Assembly (NCBI RefSeq): GCF_010435965.1
Contig: NZ_JAAGAA010000007.1
Coordinates: 62,001-126,000 of the forward strand
DNA from: Crenobacter caeni
GTDB taxonomy: Bacteria; Pseudomonadota; Gammaproteobacteria; Burkholderiales; Chromobacteriaceae
Direction of reading: 5' to 3'
DNA length: 64,000 bases
Shown: positions 41,964-51,666 of the stretch, piece after piece
How positions within the stretch are numbered: position 1 is the stretch's first letter
Layout of the letters: the number at the start of each line of letters is the position of its first letter
Program-made: the position numbers and the translations under genes
The notes under the pieces: model-generated
Databases searched by the model: none
What the model saw: only the letters and a program-made list of their open reading frames with translations
What the model was told of the DNA's origin: nothing

Positions 41964-42392
41964 TTAGCCTACGCGGCCGACAATGGCAGCGTTGGCGATC
42001 AGCTCGTCGAGCAGCGCCATCGACGCGCGGCCGCTGATCGAGAACGGGTCGAGCTCGGGCTTGGCCGAGTAGCGCAACAGCAGCGAGGGGTTGACCTTGG
42101 CCAGGTTGACCTGACCCATCGTCCAGTTGGCGAAGCGGCGCTGGTCGATCTCCTCGAAGCACAACAGCTCGACGCCGTGATGGCGCGGGTCGGCCGCGAT
42201 GGTGTTGTAGAGCTTGCATACCTCCTGGCGGCTGCCCTCGAGCACCTGCATGAAGATGTCGCCGCTAAAGCAGAGGATGCCGGTGATGCCGAGCGCCGGG
42301 TTGTGCGTGTGCGACTGGGCGAGGATGCTGTCGAGCAATTCCTGGGTGTGCGGCTGGACCGCGCGGCTGGCGTAAAGCAGTCGGACGAGCAT
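41964..42392 (-). CDS. BLUF-domain blue-light photoreceptor
   Basis: Small flavin-binding blue-light sensor of 142 aa: the BLUF domain covers about residues 1-95 and a short helical tail follows. All key residues are present with AppA spacing: Y7, N31, Q49, W90 and M92 (AppA Y21, N45, Q63, W104, M106). No output domain is fused, so it must signal through a partner protein, as PixD does. It lies 35 nt behind folE on the same strand, suggesting co-transcription. Confidence 0.93.
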   Translation of the reverse strand: MLVRLLYASRAVQPHTQELLDSILAQSHTHNPALGITGILCFSGDIFMQVLEGSRQEVCKLYNTIAADPRHHGVELLCFEEIDQRRFANWTMGQVNLAKVNPSLLLRYSAKPELDPFSISGRASMALLDELIANAAIVGRVG

Positions 42393-42427
42393 GGGGTTCT
42401 CCTCTTAAAGGGTGGGGCTGCCGATGT

Positions 42428-43129
42428 TCAGCCCTTGCGGCCGGGCAGCAGCGACAGGAATTCGCGCCTGAGCGCCGGGTTCTTCAGGAAGGCGCCGCGC
42501 ATCACGCTGTTGATCATCTTGGAGTCGCTGTCGCGCACGCCGCGCCAGTGCATGCAGAAGTGGTCGGCCTCCATCACGATGGCGAGGCCATCCGGGTTCA
42601 TCTTCTCCTGCAGCAGGTCGGCCAGCTGGATCACCGCCTCTTCCTGGATCTGCGGGCGGCTCATCACCCACTCGGCCAGCCGCGCGTACTTGGACAAGCC
42701 GATCAGGTTGGAGTGCTCGTTGGGCATCACGCCTATCCATACCCGGCCGATGATCGGGCACAGGTGGTGCGAGCACGCGCTGCGCACGGTGATGGGACCG
42801 ACGATCATCAGTTCGTTCAGGTGCTCGGCGTTCGGGAACTCGGTGACCGGCGGCGCCTTCACGTAGCGGCCGCGGAACACTTCCTGCATGTACATCTTGG
42901 CGACGCGCCGCGCGGTTTCCTGCGTGTTGTGGTCGCTGTCGATGTCGATCACCAGGCTGCGCAGCACTTCGCCCATGCGAGCCTCGACTTCCTGTTGCAG
43001 GTCGGTCAGCTCTTCGCCCTCGATGAAGTCGGCGATATTGTCGTTGGCGTGGAAGCGCCGGCCGCTCTGGCGGATGCGCTCGCGGATGCGTTCGGAAACC
43101 GGCTGGTAGTTGGGCTGTTCTGTGCTCAC
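42428..43129 (-). CDS. folE: GTP cyclohydrolase I FolE
   Basis: Zinc enzyme converting GTP to dihydroneopterin triphosphate, the first step of folate and pterin synthesis. The zinc/active-site segment is RSACSHHLCPIIG, with the downstream GLSKYARLAEWVMSRPQIQEE and HFCMHWRGVRD motifs. Length 233 aa. The start is GTG at 43129, with GAGGA upstream. It appears to head an operon with the BLUF sensor. A palindrome lies about 50-65 nt upstream. Confidence 0.96.
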   Translation of the reverse strand: MSTEQPNYQPVSERIRERIRQSGRRFHANDNIADFIEGEELTDLQQEVEARMGEVLRSLVIDIDSDHNTQETARRVAKMYMQEVFRGRYVKAPPVTEFPNAEHLNELMIVGPITVRSACSHHLCPIIGRVWIGVMPNEHSNLIGLSKYARLAEWVMSRPQIQEEAVIQLADLLQEKMNPDGLAIVMEADHFCMHWRGVRDSDSKMINSVMRGAFLKNPALRREFLSLLPGRKG

Positions 43130-43177
43130 AAGCTGTCCTCTTCTCGTTTGCGTGCGGCGGAGTGCGTAAAGTCTAAT

Positions 43178-43194
43178 CCGACAGTTTATGTCGG
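43178..43194. promoter_or_regulatory. Inverted repeat upstream of folE
   Basis: CCGACA-GTTTA-TGTCGG, a perfect 6-bp inverted repeat with a 5-nt spacer, in the short AT-rich region upstream of the folE-BLUF unit. A likely operator or promoter-overlapping site; the binding protein is unknown. Confidence 0.45.
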
Positions 43195-43237
43195 AAATGC
43201 AAACTTCAAGCCCGCCATCGTTTTTTTATTTGTAGTT

Positions 43238-44040
43238 TTATACCGGCTCCAGCGGCAGCGCACAGCGCGCGCAGATCAGCGCGACGTCGCCCCGCGAGAT
43301 CCAGGCGCTCGCCTGGCAGCCCGGGCAGGCGAGGCGCTGCCGGTTGCTGGGCCTGGGCGGTGGCGGCGCGACGATGGGCAGGGCGCGGCCTTCGGCTTCG
43401 GCGGCGGCCAGCGGCGCCTGCGCCTCGGGGGCTGCCGGCGGCGGGGGCGGTGTCCACGGTGCGATGTCGTTCATCCCGTCCGGCGGCGGCGGGGAGACCG
43501 GGTCGAAGCGGGCCTCGACGCGCGCGAGCACCGCCTGGGGCGCCTCCGGCGCGTGGCGGTCGTAGACAGGCAGGCTGAAGCCCTGGGCGAGCAGCGCGCG
43601 GCAGGCTTCCTGGAAGGCGCCGCCTTCGATGATGTAGTGGCTGACCCGGTTGCCGCCGGTGTCGCCGCCGGGCGCGCCGGTGCTCGAGGGCATCAGGCCG
43701 ACCTCCTGCATCTTGGCGGCCCACTCGCCGTTGTGGTGGTTCGAGCGGGTCGGCTTGCCGAGGTTTTCCTGCCAGTGGTGGACCATCTCGTGCACCAGCG
43801 TCGAGAGCACTTCGTCGAGCGGGCGCAACGCGAAGTAGCCAGGGTTGAGCGCGATCTCGTCGAGTCGCTCGTCGTGCGCGCCCGAAAAGCGCGCGGGCTG
43901 GTGGTGGCCGTAGCGGGTGCGCGCGGCGCGCAGGGTGATCACGCAATGCGGCAGCTCGCCGGCAAACAGCGTGCGGTTGAAGTGGTCGAACGCCGTCTGC
44001 AAGGCCCGGTACAGCGCGAGGCCGGGCGCGTCCTGTTCGG

Positions 44041-44044
<4 letters not shown>
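43238..44044 (-). CDS. SprT-like zinc metalloprotease-domain protein
   Basis: 268-aa protein with an N-terminal SprT-like domain whose zinc site HEMVHHWQ (HExxH) is near residue 95, followed by ARFSGAHDERLDEIALN-type SprT features. The middle is Pro/Ala-rich and probably disordered (about 185-240). It ends in a zinc ribbon (CPGC...CARC). SprT/Spartan proteins can degrade proteins bound or crosslinked to DNA. The start at 44044 overlaps the upstream activator's stop (ATGA), so the two are translationally coupled. Confidence 0.82.
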
Positions 44045-45462
<1,418 letters not shown>

Positions 45463-45697
45463 GCGTCCCGCCTGCCTGTTTACTCTGCCGGCATTGTGCC
45501 CTGCCTCCTCGCACGTGCAAAGCAAATGCGCGCTTTTGCGCGAATCCGATCGAGATTGACCTCGGTCAACGGTCGTTTTTGAACATTCGTGGCGTCTGAT
45601 GTACGATATGGCGACATAATATTGCGAAGAACAGACTGTGGTAGCCGTAGCCCAGGCTGGCTGCCACCCGGAATTTTCATTGCGTAAGGGGGCGATC

Positions 45698-47116
45698 ATG
45701 GCATCGCAACAGGGCAAACTGGGGACGCTGGCGCTGACAGGGCTGGTGGTCGGGGCGATTGTCGGCAGCGGGGTGTTCGCGCTGCCGCAGAACATGGCGG
45801 AAGGCGCCGGCGCCGGCGCGATCCTGATCGCGTGGGCCATCACTTTCGTCGGCATGTTCGCGCTGACGCGCATCTTCCAGTGGCTGACGCTTAGCCGGCC
45901 GGACATCACCGACGGCGTATACGGCTACGCAAGGCAGGGCTTCGGCGAGTATCTGGGGTTCAGCGCCGCCTGGGGCTACTGGATGTCGGTATGGATAGGC
46001 AGCACCGGCTACCTGGTGGTGATGTTCAGCGCCTTGGGCTCGTTCGGCGCGCTCTCCTTCTTTGGCGATGGCACCACCTTGCCGGCGATGGTCGGCGGCC
46101 TCGTGGTGCTCGCGCTGATGCACGGCTTCGTGCTGATGGGCGTACGTTCGGCGGCGATCCTCAATACGGTGGTCACCATCGCCAAGGTGGTACCGATCGG
46201 CCTCTTCATCGTCTGCGTCGGGCTCGCCTTCCGCGTCGAGACGTTCAACCTCGACTTCTGGGGCAGTCCCGAACTGGGCAGCATCGCCGACCAGGTGAAG
46301 ACCACCATGTTGTACACGGTGTGGGTGTTCCTCGGCATCGAGTGCGCGACGGTGTACGCGAACCGCGCACGCGACATGGCCACCGTCAGCCGCGCCACGC
46401 TGCTGGGCTTTCTGATCACCATCGGCCTGTTTGTCTGCGTGTCGGTGCTGTCGCTGGGGGTCGTCCCGCAAGAGGAACTGGCGGCGATGAAGAACCCGTC
46501 GATGGCGGCGGTGATGGCGCGCGCGGTTGGCCCGTGGGGCGGGGCGCTGGTCAATATCGGCCTGATCCTGTCGGTCGGCGGCGCCTTCCTCGCGTGGTCG
46601 CTGATCTCCAGCGAGATGCTTTACTTGGCCGCGCGCGGGGACAAGCACACCGCGCCCGCGCTGTTCGGCCGCCTCAACGCGAACGGCACGCCGGCCAACG
46701 CGCTGTGGCTGACCAACGGCCTGATCGGCTGCCTCTTGGTGATCAACCATTTCAACGAGGCCGGCTACAACATCCTGATCCAGCTCGCCTCGTCGATGGC
46801 GCTGATCCCGTACTTCCTGTGCGCGGCGTTCGGGCTGAAGCTCGCGCTGGGCGCGCCATCAGGGCGGGGCGGTATGCTGGCGGTCACCGCGCTGGGCACT
46901 GCCTACGGGTTGTGGCTGATCTACGCGGGCGGGATGTCCTACCTGCTGCTGTCGATGATCCTCTACGTGCCGGCGCTGGGCTTCTTCTGGCAGGCCCGCC
47001 GCGAACGCGGCCTGCCGGTGTTTGCCGGAGCGCACGAGCAGGTGTTCGCCGCGCTGGTGGTGCTTGGTGCGTGCTCGGCGCTTTACATGCTCGCGCAGGG
47101 GACGTTCGCGCTATAA
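45698..47116 (+). CDS. arcD: Arginine:ornithine antiporter ArcD-like permease
   Basis: APC-family basic amino-acid antiporter, 472 aa with about 12-13 membrane segments. The N-terminus (LVVGAIVGSGVFALPQNMAE) and the run GYARQGFGEYLGFSAAWGYW closely match Pseudomonas ArcD, as does NPSMAAVMARAVGPWG and ANALWLTN. ArcD exchanges external arginine for ornithine. The arcABC deiminase genes are not in the window, so exchange for agmatine or another amine is also possible. AAGGGGG precedes the ATG at 45698; divergent from the sigma-54 activator. Confidence 0.85.
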   Translation: MASQQGKLGTLALTGLVVGAIVGSGVFALPQNMAEGAGAGAILIAWAITFVGMFALTRIFQWLTLSRPDITDGVYGYARQGFGEYLGFSAAWGYWMSVWIGSTGYLVVMFSALGSFGALSFFGDGTTLPAMVGGLVVLALMHGFVLMGVRSAAILNTVVTIAKVVPIGLFIVCVGLAFRVETFNLDFWGSPELGSIADQVKTTMLYTVWVFLGIECATVYANRARDMATVSRATLLGFLITIGLFVCVSVLSLGVVPQEELAAMKNPSMAAVMARAVGPWGGALVNIGLILSVGGAFLAWSLISSEMLYLAARGDKHTAPALFGRLNANGTPANALWLTNGLIGCLLVINHFNEAGYNILIQLASSMALIPYFLCAAFGLKLALGAPSGRGGMLAVTALGTAYGLWLIYAGGMSYLLLSMILYVPALGFFWQARRERGLPVFAGAHEQVFAALVVLGACSALYMLAQGTFAL

Positions 47117-47323
47117 GAACCTGTGCACGATCTGCTGCGCATCAGCGATACGGCGCCCTCAACGGTTTCGAAATGCTCGTGTACAAGCTGTACATTCCGC
47201 TTTCTCAGCCGTTTTCGCCTTGCCTCGCCCTCGCTCGCGGGATCTTGAACACGCTATCAGGGCGCGGCGCCGACTGCCAGCTGCTAGTCTCGATGGATGG
47301 ACTTCAGCGGGGAGCGAACGGAC

Positions 47324-48721
47324 ATGGGCATGCTGCCGCCTGTCGAATTCGTCGTGCTGGGCGGCGGCCTTGCCGGGCGCCGCCTTGCATGCGACCTTGC
47401 CCGTCTCGGGCAGCAGGGCATCCTGATCGAATACCACGCCTTCGGTGGGGCGACCCTCAACGTTGCCTGCCTGCCCGACGCGATGCTGGTTCGTGCCGCG
47501 CGGATCGCGCGCCAGATCCGGCGCGGCGAGGGTTGCGGCGTCGGGCTGGGGGACGCCAGCGTCGACCTGGGCCGTTTGTTCGCGGCGGTCGGTGCCACCG
47601 TCAGCGCCGCCCGCTCGCACGACCTCGCGCTGTGGCCGGCCGACCGCGTCGAACTCGTGATCGGGCAGGGCAGGCTGATCGCGCCCGACCGCGTCGAAGT
47701 CGCGCTCGCCGACGGCACCTTCCGCCGCATCCGCACGCGGCGCGTCTTTATCGCCACCGGCACCACGGTGGCCACGCCTGATATCCCCGGACTGTCCGGC
47801 GCGTGCCCGCTGACGCCGCGCGAACTGTTCCGCCTGACCCGGGTGCCGCCGCAACTGGTGATCCTGGGCGCGAGCTTCGGCGGCATGGCGTACGCGCAGG
47901 CCTTCGCGGCGCTGGGCGCCGAGGTCACGCTGCTCGACGAGCACGAGCGGGTCGCCCGTTTCGAGGACACGGTGTTTTCCGACGCGCTCGCCCAGCAGTT
48001 GCGCCACGAGGGGGTCAGGCTGCTGACGTCGACCCGGGTGGGCGGGGTGTCCGGGCTGAGCGGGGAGGGAGTGACGCTGTCGCTCGAGCAGGGGCGGCAG
48101 CAGTTCGAGCTCGACGCGAGCGACATCCTGCTTGCCGGCGCGCGCCAGCCGCTGACCCGCAATATCGGCCTGGAGGCCGTCGGCGTGCGGCTTGACGCGC
48201 ACGGCTGCATCGTCGTCGACGAGACGCTGAAAAGCTCGGTCGACGGCATCTACGCATTGGGCGACGTCGCCGCGTACCCGACGCCGGGGCACGCGGTCAG
48301 CGACGACGCGCGTGTCGCTCTGTCGCTGTATGGTGCGCCGCTGCGGACCACCGCGGGGCGGGTGCTGCCGCGCATCGCCTTTGTCGACCCCGAATACGCG
48401 CGCATCGGCCTGTCCGAAGCCGAGGCGCGCCAGGCGGGGGTTGCGGTGCGGGTGTGCCGGTTGCCGATGCACGCGGTGACCCGCGCGTGGTCGGAAGGGG
48501 AGCTGGGCGGTTTGATGCAGGCGGTGCTCGCCGAGGACGACGGGCGCATCCTGGGTTTCGCGATGCTGGGGATCGGTGCAGGGGACGTGACCTCGGCGGT
48601 GCAGGTCGCGATGCATGCAGGCTTGCCCGCTGCGGTGCTGGCCGAGTTGCCGCTGGCACACCCGACCGCTGCCGAGGCGCTCAACGTGCTGTTCGCCAGC
48701 GGCAGCTGGGTGCGCGGCTAG
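47324..48721 (+). CDS. Atypical pyridine nucleotide-disulfide oxidoreductase family protein
   Basis: 465-aa flavoprotein related to dihydrolipoamide dehydrogenase and mercuric reductase. FAD motif VVLGGGLAGRRLA (about 10-22), a second nucleotide fold at VILGASFGGMAYA, the FAD-binding YALGDVAAYP, and the C-terminal HPTAAE motif are all there. The redox centre, normally GG-x-C-x-N-x-G-C, reads GGATLNVACLPD, so the first cysteine is Thr44 and only Cys49 remains. Disulfide chemistry by the usual mechanism is therefore unlikely. The ATG at 47324 has GGGGAG 9 nt upstream; an earlier in-frame ATG lies at 47297. Confidence 0.85.
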   Translation: MGMLPPVEFVVLGGGLAGRRLACDLARLGQQGILIEYHAFGGATLNVACLPDAMLVRAARIARQIRRGEGCGVGLGDASVDLGRLFAAVGATVSAARSHDLALWPADRVELVIGQGRLIAPDRVEVALADGTFRRIRTRRVFIATGTTVATPDIPGLSGACPLTPRELFRLTRVPPQLVILGASFGGMAYAQAFAALGAEVTLLDEHERVARFEDTVFSDALAQQLRHEGVRLLTSTRVGGVSGLSGEGVTLSLEQGRQQFELDASDILLAGARQPLTRNIGLEAVGVRLDAHGCIVVDETLKSSVDGIYALGDVAAYPTPGHAVSDDARVALSLYGAPLRTTAGRVLPRIAFVDPEYARIGLSEAEARQAGVAVRVCRLPMHAVTRAWSEGELGGLMQAVLAEDDGRILGFAMLGIGAGDVTSAVQVAMHAGLPAAVLAELPLAHPTAAEALNVLFASGSWVRG

Positions 48722-49506
48722 ACGCCGAGCGCGGCCATCAGCCCCATGGTCAGCACGAAGCAGGTGACGCCGGTCAGGATCAGGTTGATCATCCGTTCGC
48801 GCTCGAATCGGCTCTCCAGGTGTTCCTTGTGCGAGGCCATGCGCGCGCGCGCGTCCTGCGCCTCGACGCGCAGGGTGTTTTCCTCGGCGACAAGGCCGAT
48901 CAGCGCCTCGCAGCTCAAGTCGCGTACCGTCTGCAGGTCCCATACCGCGAGCAGCTGGTCGGCACGGCCCTTGAAGCAGCAACCGGCGCGCTGTTCGTGG
49001 TCGAACCACTCGAAGTCGAAGCCCTGGCTCGCGTAGAAGCTGTTGCGGCGCAGCCGGCTTTCCTCGTTGGTGGCTTCGTCAGGGTGCAGCAGGATGCGGG
49101 CGACGGCGTAGTCGGGGTAGCGCTGTTTCGCCCACAGGATGGTCTGCGCGAACAAGTAGCTGGGCAAACCGTGTCCGGCGAGCGTCTCGCTGACCGGGAT
49201 GCCGCCCTTGGGGCCGAAGTGCAGCGTGCGGCTGCCGTGGTCGGCGATCACCCACGCGCCGTTGAGCGTGTCGTACCATTTCGCGTCGTCGCCGTCGAGC
49301 AGTTGCCAGTCGTCGCCATGCTGGCGCATGCACGCGCGCAGCTGCACGCGGAAGGTGTCGGAAGACGCGCGCTGACCGCGCAGCTTGCGCACCAGCGCGA
49401 ACACGGTCTGGCCGCTTGCGGGTAGGGCGAGCACCGCCTCGGATTGTGCTTCGGTGCCGGCGAGTAGTTCGTCGGCGCTCGGAGCTTGTTGGGTGGCGTT
49501 TTCCAT
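48718..49506 (-). CDS. Conserved-looking hypothetical membrane-anchored protein
   Basis: 262-aa protein of unknown function. Residues about 50-185 form a compact domain with WYDTLNGAWVIADHGSR and ARILLHPDEATNEESRLRRN; the latter, with NSFYASQGFDFEW, faintly recalls the last motif of GNAT acyltransferases. A charged helical region (about 195-235, heptad-like) leads into one C-terminal membrane segment (about 240-260), suggesting a cytoplasmic domain held at the membrane by its tail. It overlaps the convergent oxidoreductase gene's stop by 4 nt. I do not recognise the family. Confidence 0.75.
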   Translation of the reverse strand: MENATQQAPSADELLAGTEAQSEAVLALPASGQTVFALVRKLRGQRASSDTFRVQLRACMRQHGDDWQLLDGDDAKWYDTLNGAWVIADHGSRTLHFGPKGGIPVSETLAGHGLPSYLFAQTILWAKQRYPDYAVARILLHPDEATNEESRLRRNSFYASQGFDFEWFDHEQRAGCCFKGRADQLLAVWDLQTVRDLSCEALIGLVAEENTLRVEAQDARARMASHKEHLESRFERERMINLILTGVTCFVLTMGLMAALGV

Positions 49507-49551
49507 GCAGTGCCTCTATCGCTTGCGTGGTTTGGCGGCGCGGGACGTGAA

Positions 49552-49581
49552 AAAGCCCTGCTTGCGTGCAAGCAGGGCTTT
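49552..49581 (-). terminator. Terminator of the tRNA array
   Basis: AAAGCCCTGCTT / AAGCAGGGCTTT stem with a GCGTGC loop and A/T tracts, just past the last tRNA on the minus strand. The stem repeats that at 21308-21342. It also separates the array from the hypothetical gene that follows. Confidence 0.85.
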
Positions 49582-49586
49582 CTGGC

Positions 49587-49663
49587 TGGCGGAGTGGACG
49601 GGACTCGAACCCGCGACCCCCGGCGTGACAGGCCGGTATTCTAACCAACTGAACTACCACTCC
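49587..49663 (-). tRNA. tRNA-Asp (GTC), copy at the array end
   Basis: Cloverleaf with 7-bp acceptor GGAGTGG/CCACTCC, anticodon loop CTGTCAC (anticodon GTC), T-loop GTTCGAGTC and encoded CCA. Last gene of the array in transcription order. Confidence 0.95.
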
Positions 49664-49677
49664 AAAATCAAATTGTC

Positions 49678-49753
49678 TGGTGGGCGCTGACGGGATCGAA
49701 CCGCCGACATTCTGCTTGTAAGGCAGACGCTCTACCAACTGAGCTAAGCGCCC
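49678..49753 (-). tRNA. tRNA-Val (TAC)
   Basis: Acceptor GGGCGCT/AGCGCCC, anticodon loop CTTACAA (anticodon TAC), encoded CCA, 76 nt. Confidence 0.95.
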
Positions 49754-49776
49754 AGACCTTGTACTGCTTGCGTTGT

Positions 49777-49853
49777 TGGCGGAGTGGACGGGACTCGAAC
49801 CCGCGACCCCCGGCGTGACAGGCCGGTATTCTAACCAACTGAACTACCACTCC
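49777..49853 (-). tRNA. tRNA-Asp (GTC)
   Basis: Same sequence as the other Asp copies: anticodon GTC, encoded CCA, 77 nt. Confidence 0.95.
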
Positions 49854-49858
49854 AAAAC

Positions 49859-49935
49859 TGGTGGGCGGTACTGGACTCGAACCAGCGACCCCTGCCGTGT
49901 GAAGGCAGTGCTCTACCAACTGAGACTAACCGCCC
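49859..49935 (-). tRNA. tRNA-Val (CAC)
   Basis: Acceptor GGGCGGT/ACCGCCC, anticodon loop TTCACAC (anticodon CAC), encoded CCA, 77 nt. The D-arm reads TAGTCTCAG where the TAC isoacceptor has TAGCTCAG, one extra T. Confidence 0.93.
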
Positions 49936-49954
49936 GGAAATCTATGCGTGAGGT

Positions 49955-50031
49955 TGGCGGAGTGGACGGGACTCGAACCCGCGACCCCCGGCGTGACAGG
50001 CCGGTATTCTAACCAACTGAACTACCACTCC
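49955..50031 (-). tRNA. tRNA-Asp (GTC)
   Basis: Identical in form to the other Asp copies; anticodon GTC, encoded CCA, 77 nt. Confidence 0.95.
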
Positions 50032-50045
50032 AGAACCATCTTGTT

Positions 50046-50121
50046 TGGTGGGCGCTGACGGGATCGAACCGCCGACATTCTGCTTGTAAGGCAGACGCTC
50101 TACCAACTGAGCTAAGCGCCC
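50046..50121 (-). tRNA. tRNA-Val (TAC)
   Basis: Same as the other TAC copies; 76 nt with encoded CCA. Confidence 0.95.
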
Positions 50122-50142
50122 GATCCGGTACTACATTATCGC

Positions 50143-50219
50143 TGGCGGAGTGGACGGGACTCGAACCCGCGACCCCCGGCGTGACAGGCCGGTATTCTAA
50201 CCAACTGAACTACCACTCC
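50143..50219 (-). tRNA. tRNA-Asp (GTC)
   Basis: Same as the other Asp copies; anticodon GTC, 77 nt with encoded CCA. Confidence 0.95.
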
Positions 50220-50227
50220 AAAAAAAC

Positions 50228-50304
50228 TGGTGGGCGGTACTGGACTCGAACCAGCGACCCCTGCCGTGTGAAGGCAGTGCTCTACCAACTGAGACTAACC
50301 GCCC
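50228..50304 (-). tRNA. tRNA-Val (CAC)
   Basis: Second CAC copy; it carries the same extra T in the D-arm as the copy at 49859-49935. Confidence 0.93.
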
Positions 50305-50325
50305 GGAAAACCGGTAGCGAAGGTG

Positions 50326-50402
50326 TGGCGGAGTGGACGGGACTCGAACCCGCGACCCCCGGCGTGACAGGCCGGTATTCTAACCAACTGAACTACCACT
50401 CC
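50326..50402 (-). tRNA. tRNA-Asp (GTC)
   Basis: Same as the other Asp copies; anticodon GTC, 77 nt with encoded CCA. Confidence 0.95.
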
Positions 50403-50412
50403 ATGGACCTTC

Positions 50413-50488
50413 TGGTGGGCGCTGACGGGATCGAACCGCCGACATTCTGCTTGTAAGGCAGACGCTCTACCAACTGAGCTAAGCGCCC
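50413..50488 (-). tRNA. tRNA-Val (TAC), first gene of the array
   Basis: Same as the other TAC copies; it is the promoter-proximal gene, about 30 nt after the predicted transcription start. Confidence 0.95.
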
Positions 50489-50525
50489 TTCACTGCGACA
50501 TGCTGCGTCGTTCAGCGAGGACGGC

Positions 50526-50554
50526 ATTAAAACACAGGCTGTTTTTTCACGCAA
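50526..50554 (-). promoter_or_regulatory. Sigma-70 promoter of the tRNA array
   Basis: On the minus strand TTGCGT (-35) and TTTAAT (-10) are separated by 17 nt and followed by a G/C-rich discriminator, as is usual for stable-RNA promoters. No other promoter-like pair is evident between the array and the divergent accA. Confidence 0.65.
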
Positions 50555-50700
50555 GGCGCATTTGAAAAATATTTTCCAAAAACAGCGCAAGTCGGCAATT
50601 TGCTTTGCCCGGCACGCATTTTGTCCGACAAGCATGATGACGTGTGCTATCTGCCAGCGGTATCATCGCCCGATTCGCCTTTATAGGGAAGATGGCAACA

Positions 50701-51666
50701 ATGAAGACGACCTTTCTCGATTTTGAGCAGCCGATTGCCGAGCTCGAGAACAAGATAGAAGAGTTGCGCTACGTGCAGGACGACTCGGTGCTCGACATCT
50801 CCGAGGAGATCGAGCGCCTGCAAAAGAAAAGCCAGGAACTGACCCGCGCCCTGTACGCCAAGCTCTCGCCCGCTCAGGTCTCGCAGGTCGCCCGCCACCC
50901 GCAGCGTCCTTACTCGCTCGACTATATCGGCGCGATGTTCACCGACTTCCACGAGTTGCACGGCGACCGCGCATTTGCCGACGACGCTGCGATCGTCGGT
51001 GGGCTGGCCCGTTTCAACGGGCAGGCGGTCGTGGTGATCGGCCACCAGAAGGGGCGCGACACCAAGGAGAAGCTGCTGCGCAATTTCGGCATGCCGCGCC
51101 CAGAAGGCTACCGCAAGGCGCTGCGCCTGATGAAGCTGGCCGAGAAGTTCAGCCTGCCGGTGATGACCTTTATCGATACCCCGGGCGCGTACCCGGGCAT
51201 CGGCGCCGAGGAGCGCGGCCAGTCCGAGGCGATCGGCCGCAACCTCTACGAGATGGCCAAGCTGCGCGTGCCGGTGATCTGTACGGTGATCGGCGAGGGC
51301 GGCTCCGGCGGCGCGCTGGCGATTGCTGTCGGCGACTGCGTGAACATGCTGCAGTACTCGACGTACTCGGTGATCTCGCCGGAAGGCTGCGCGTCCATCC
51401 TGTGGAAGACCGCAGAGCGGGCCGCCGACGCGGCCGAGGCGCTGGGCATCACCGCGCACCGCCTGAAGTCGCTCGGCCTGGTCGACCGGGTGGTGAACGA
51501 GCCCGCCGGCGGCGCGCACCGTGACCACGCGGCGATGATGGTCGCGCTCAAGCGGGTGCTGCAGGAAGAGCTGAAGGAGTTGCAGTCGCGCGGCATCGAC
51601 GAGCTGCTGCGCCAGCGTTTCGATCGCCTGATGGACTATGGACGCTACAAGGAAGAGGCCGCGTAA
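50701..51666 (+). CDS. accA: Acetyl-CoA carboxylase carboxyltransferase subunit alpha
   Basis: Alpha half of the carboxyltransferase that makes malonyl-CoA for fatty-acid synthesis. The 321-aa protein begins [16 protein letters not shown], as in relatives, has an N-terminal helical region and the crotonase-like core with [18 protein letters not shown] and [13 protein letters not shown]. The ATG at 50701 is preferred over one at 50692, because AGGGAA lies too close to the latter. tilS starts inside its 3' end. Confidence 0.96.
   Translation: MKTTFLDFEQPIAELENKIEELRYVQDDSVLDISEEIERLQKKSQELTRALYAKLSPAQVSQVARHPQRPYSLDYIGAMFTDFHELHGDRAFADDAAIVGGLARFNGQAVVVIGHQKGRDTKEKLLRNFGMPRPEGYRKALRLMKLAEKFSLPVMTFIDTPGAYPGIGAEERGQSEAIGRNLYEMAKLRVPVICTVIGEGGSGGALAIAVGDCVNMLQYSTYSVISPEGCASILWKTAERAADAAEALGITAHRLKSLGLVDRVVNEPAGGAHRDHAAMMVALKRVLQEELKELQSRGIDELLRQRFDRLMDYGRYKEEAA

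Noticed and set aside
45609-45625. TGGCGAC...TATTGC as a sigma-54 promoter for arcD
   Set aside because: The distance between the GG and GC elements is 2 nt too long and the -24 box is poor, so it should not be recognised.
49587-50488. Regularly spaced near-identical blocks resembling a CRISPR array or attachment repeats
   Set aside because: Every block folds as a tRNA cloverleaf with encoded CCA; no integrase or cas gene is nearby.
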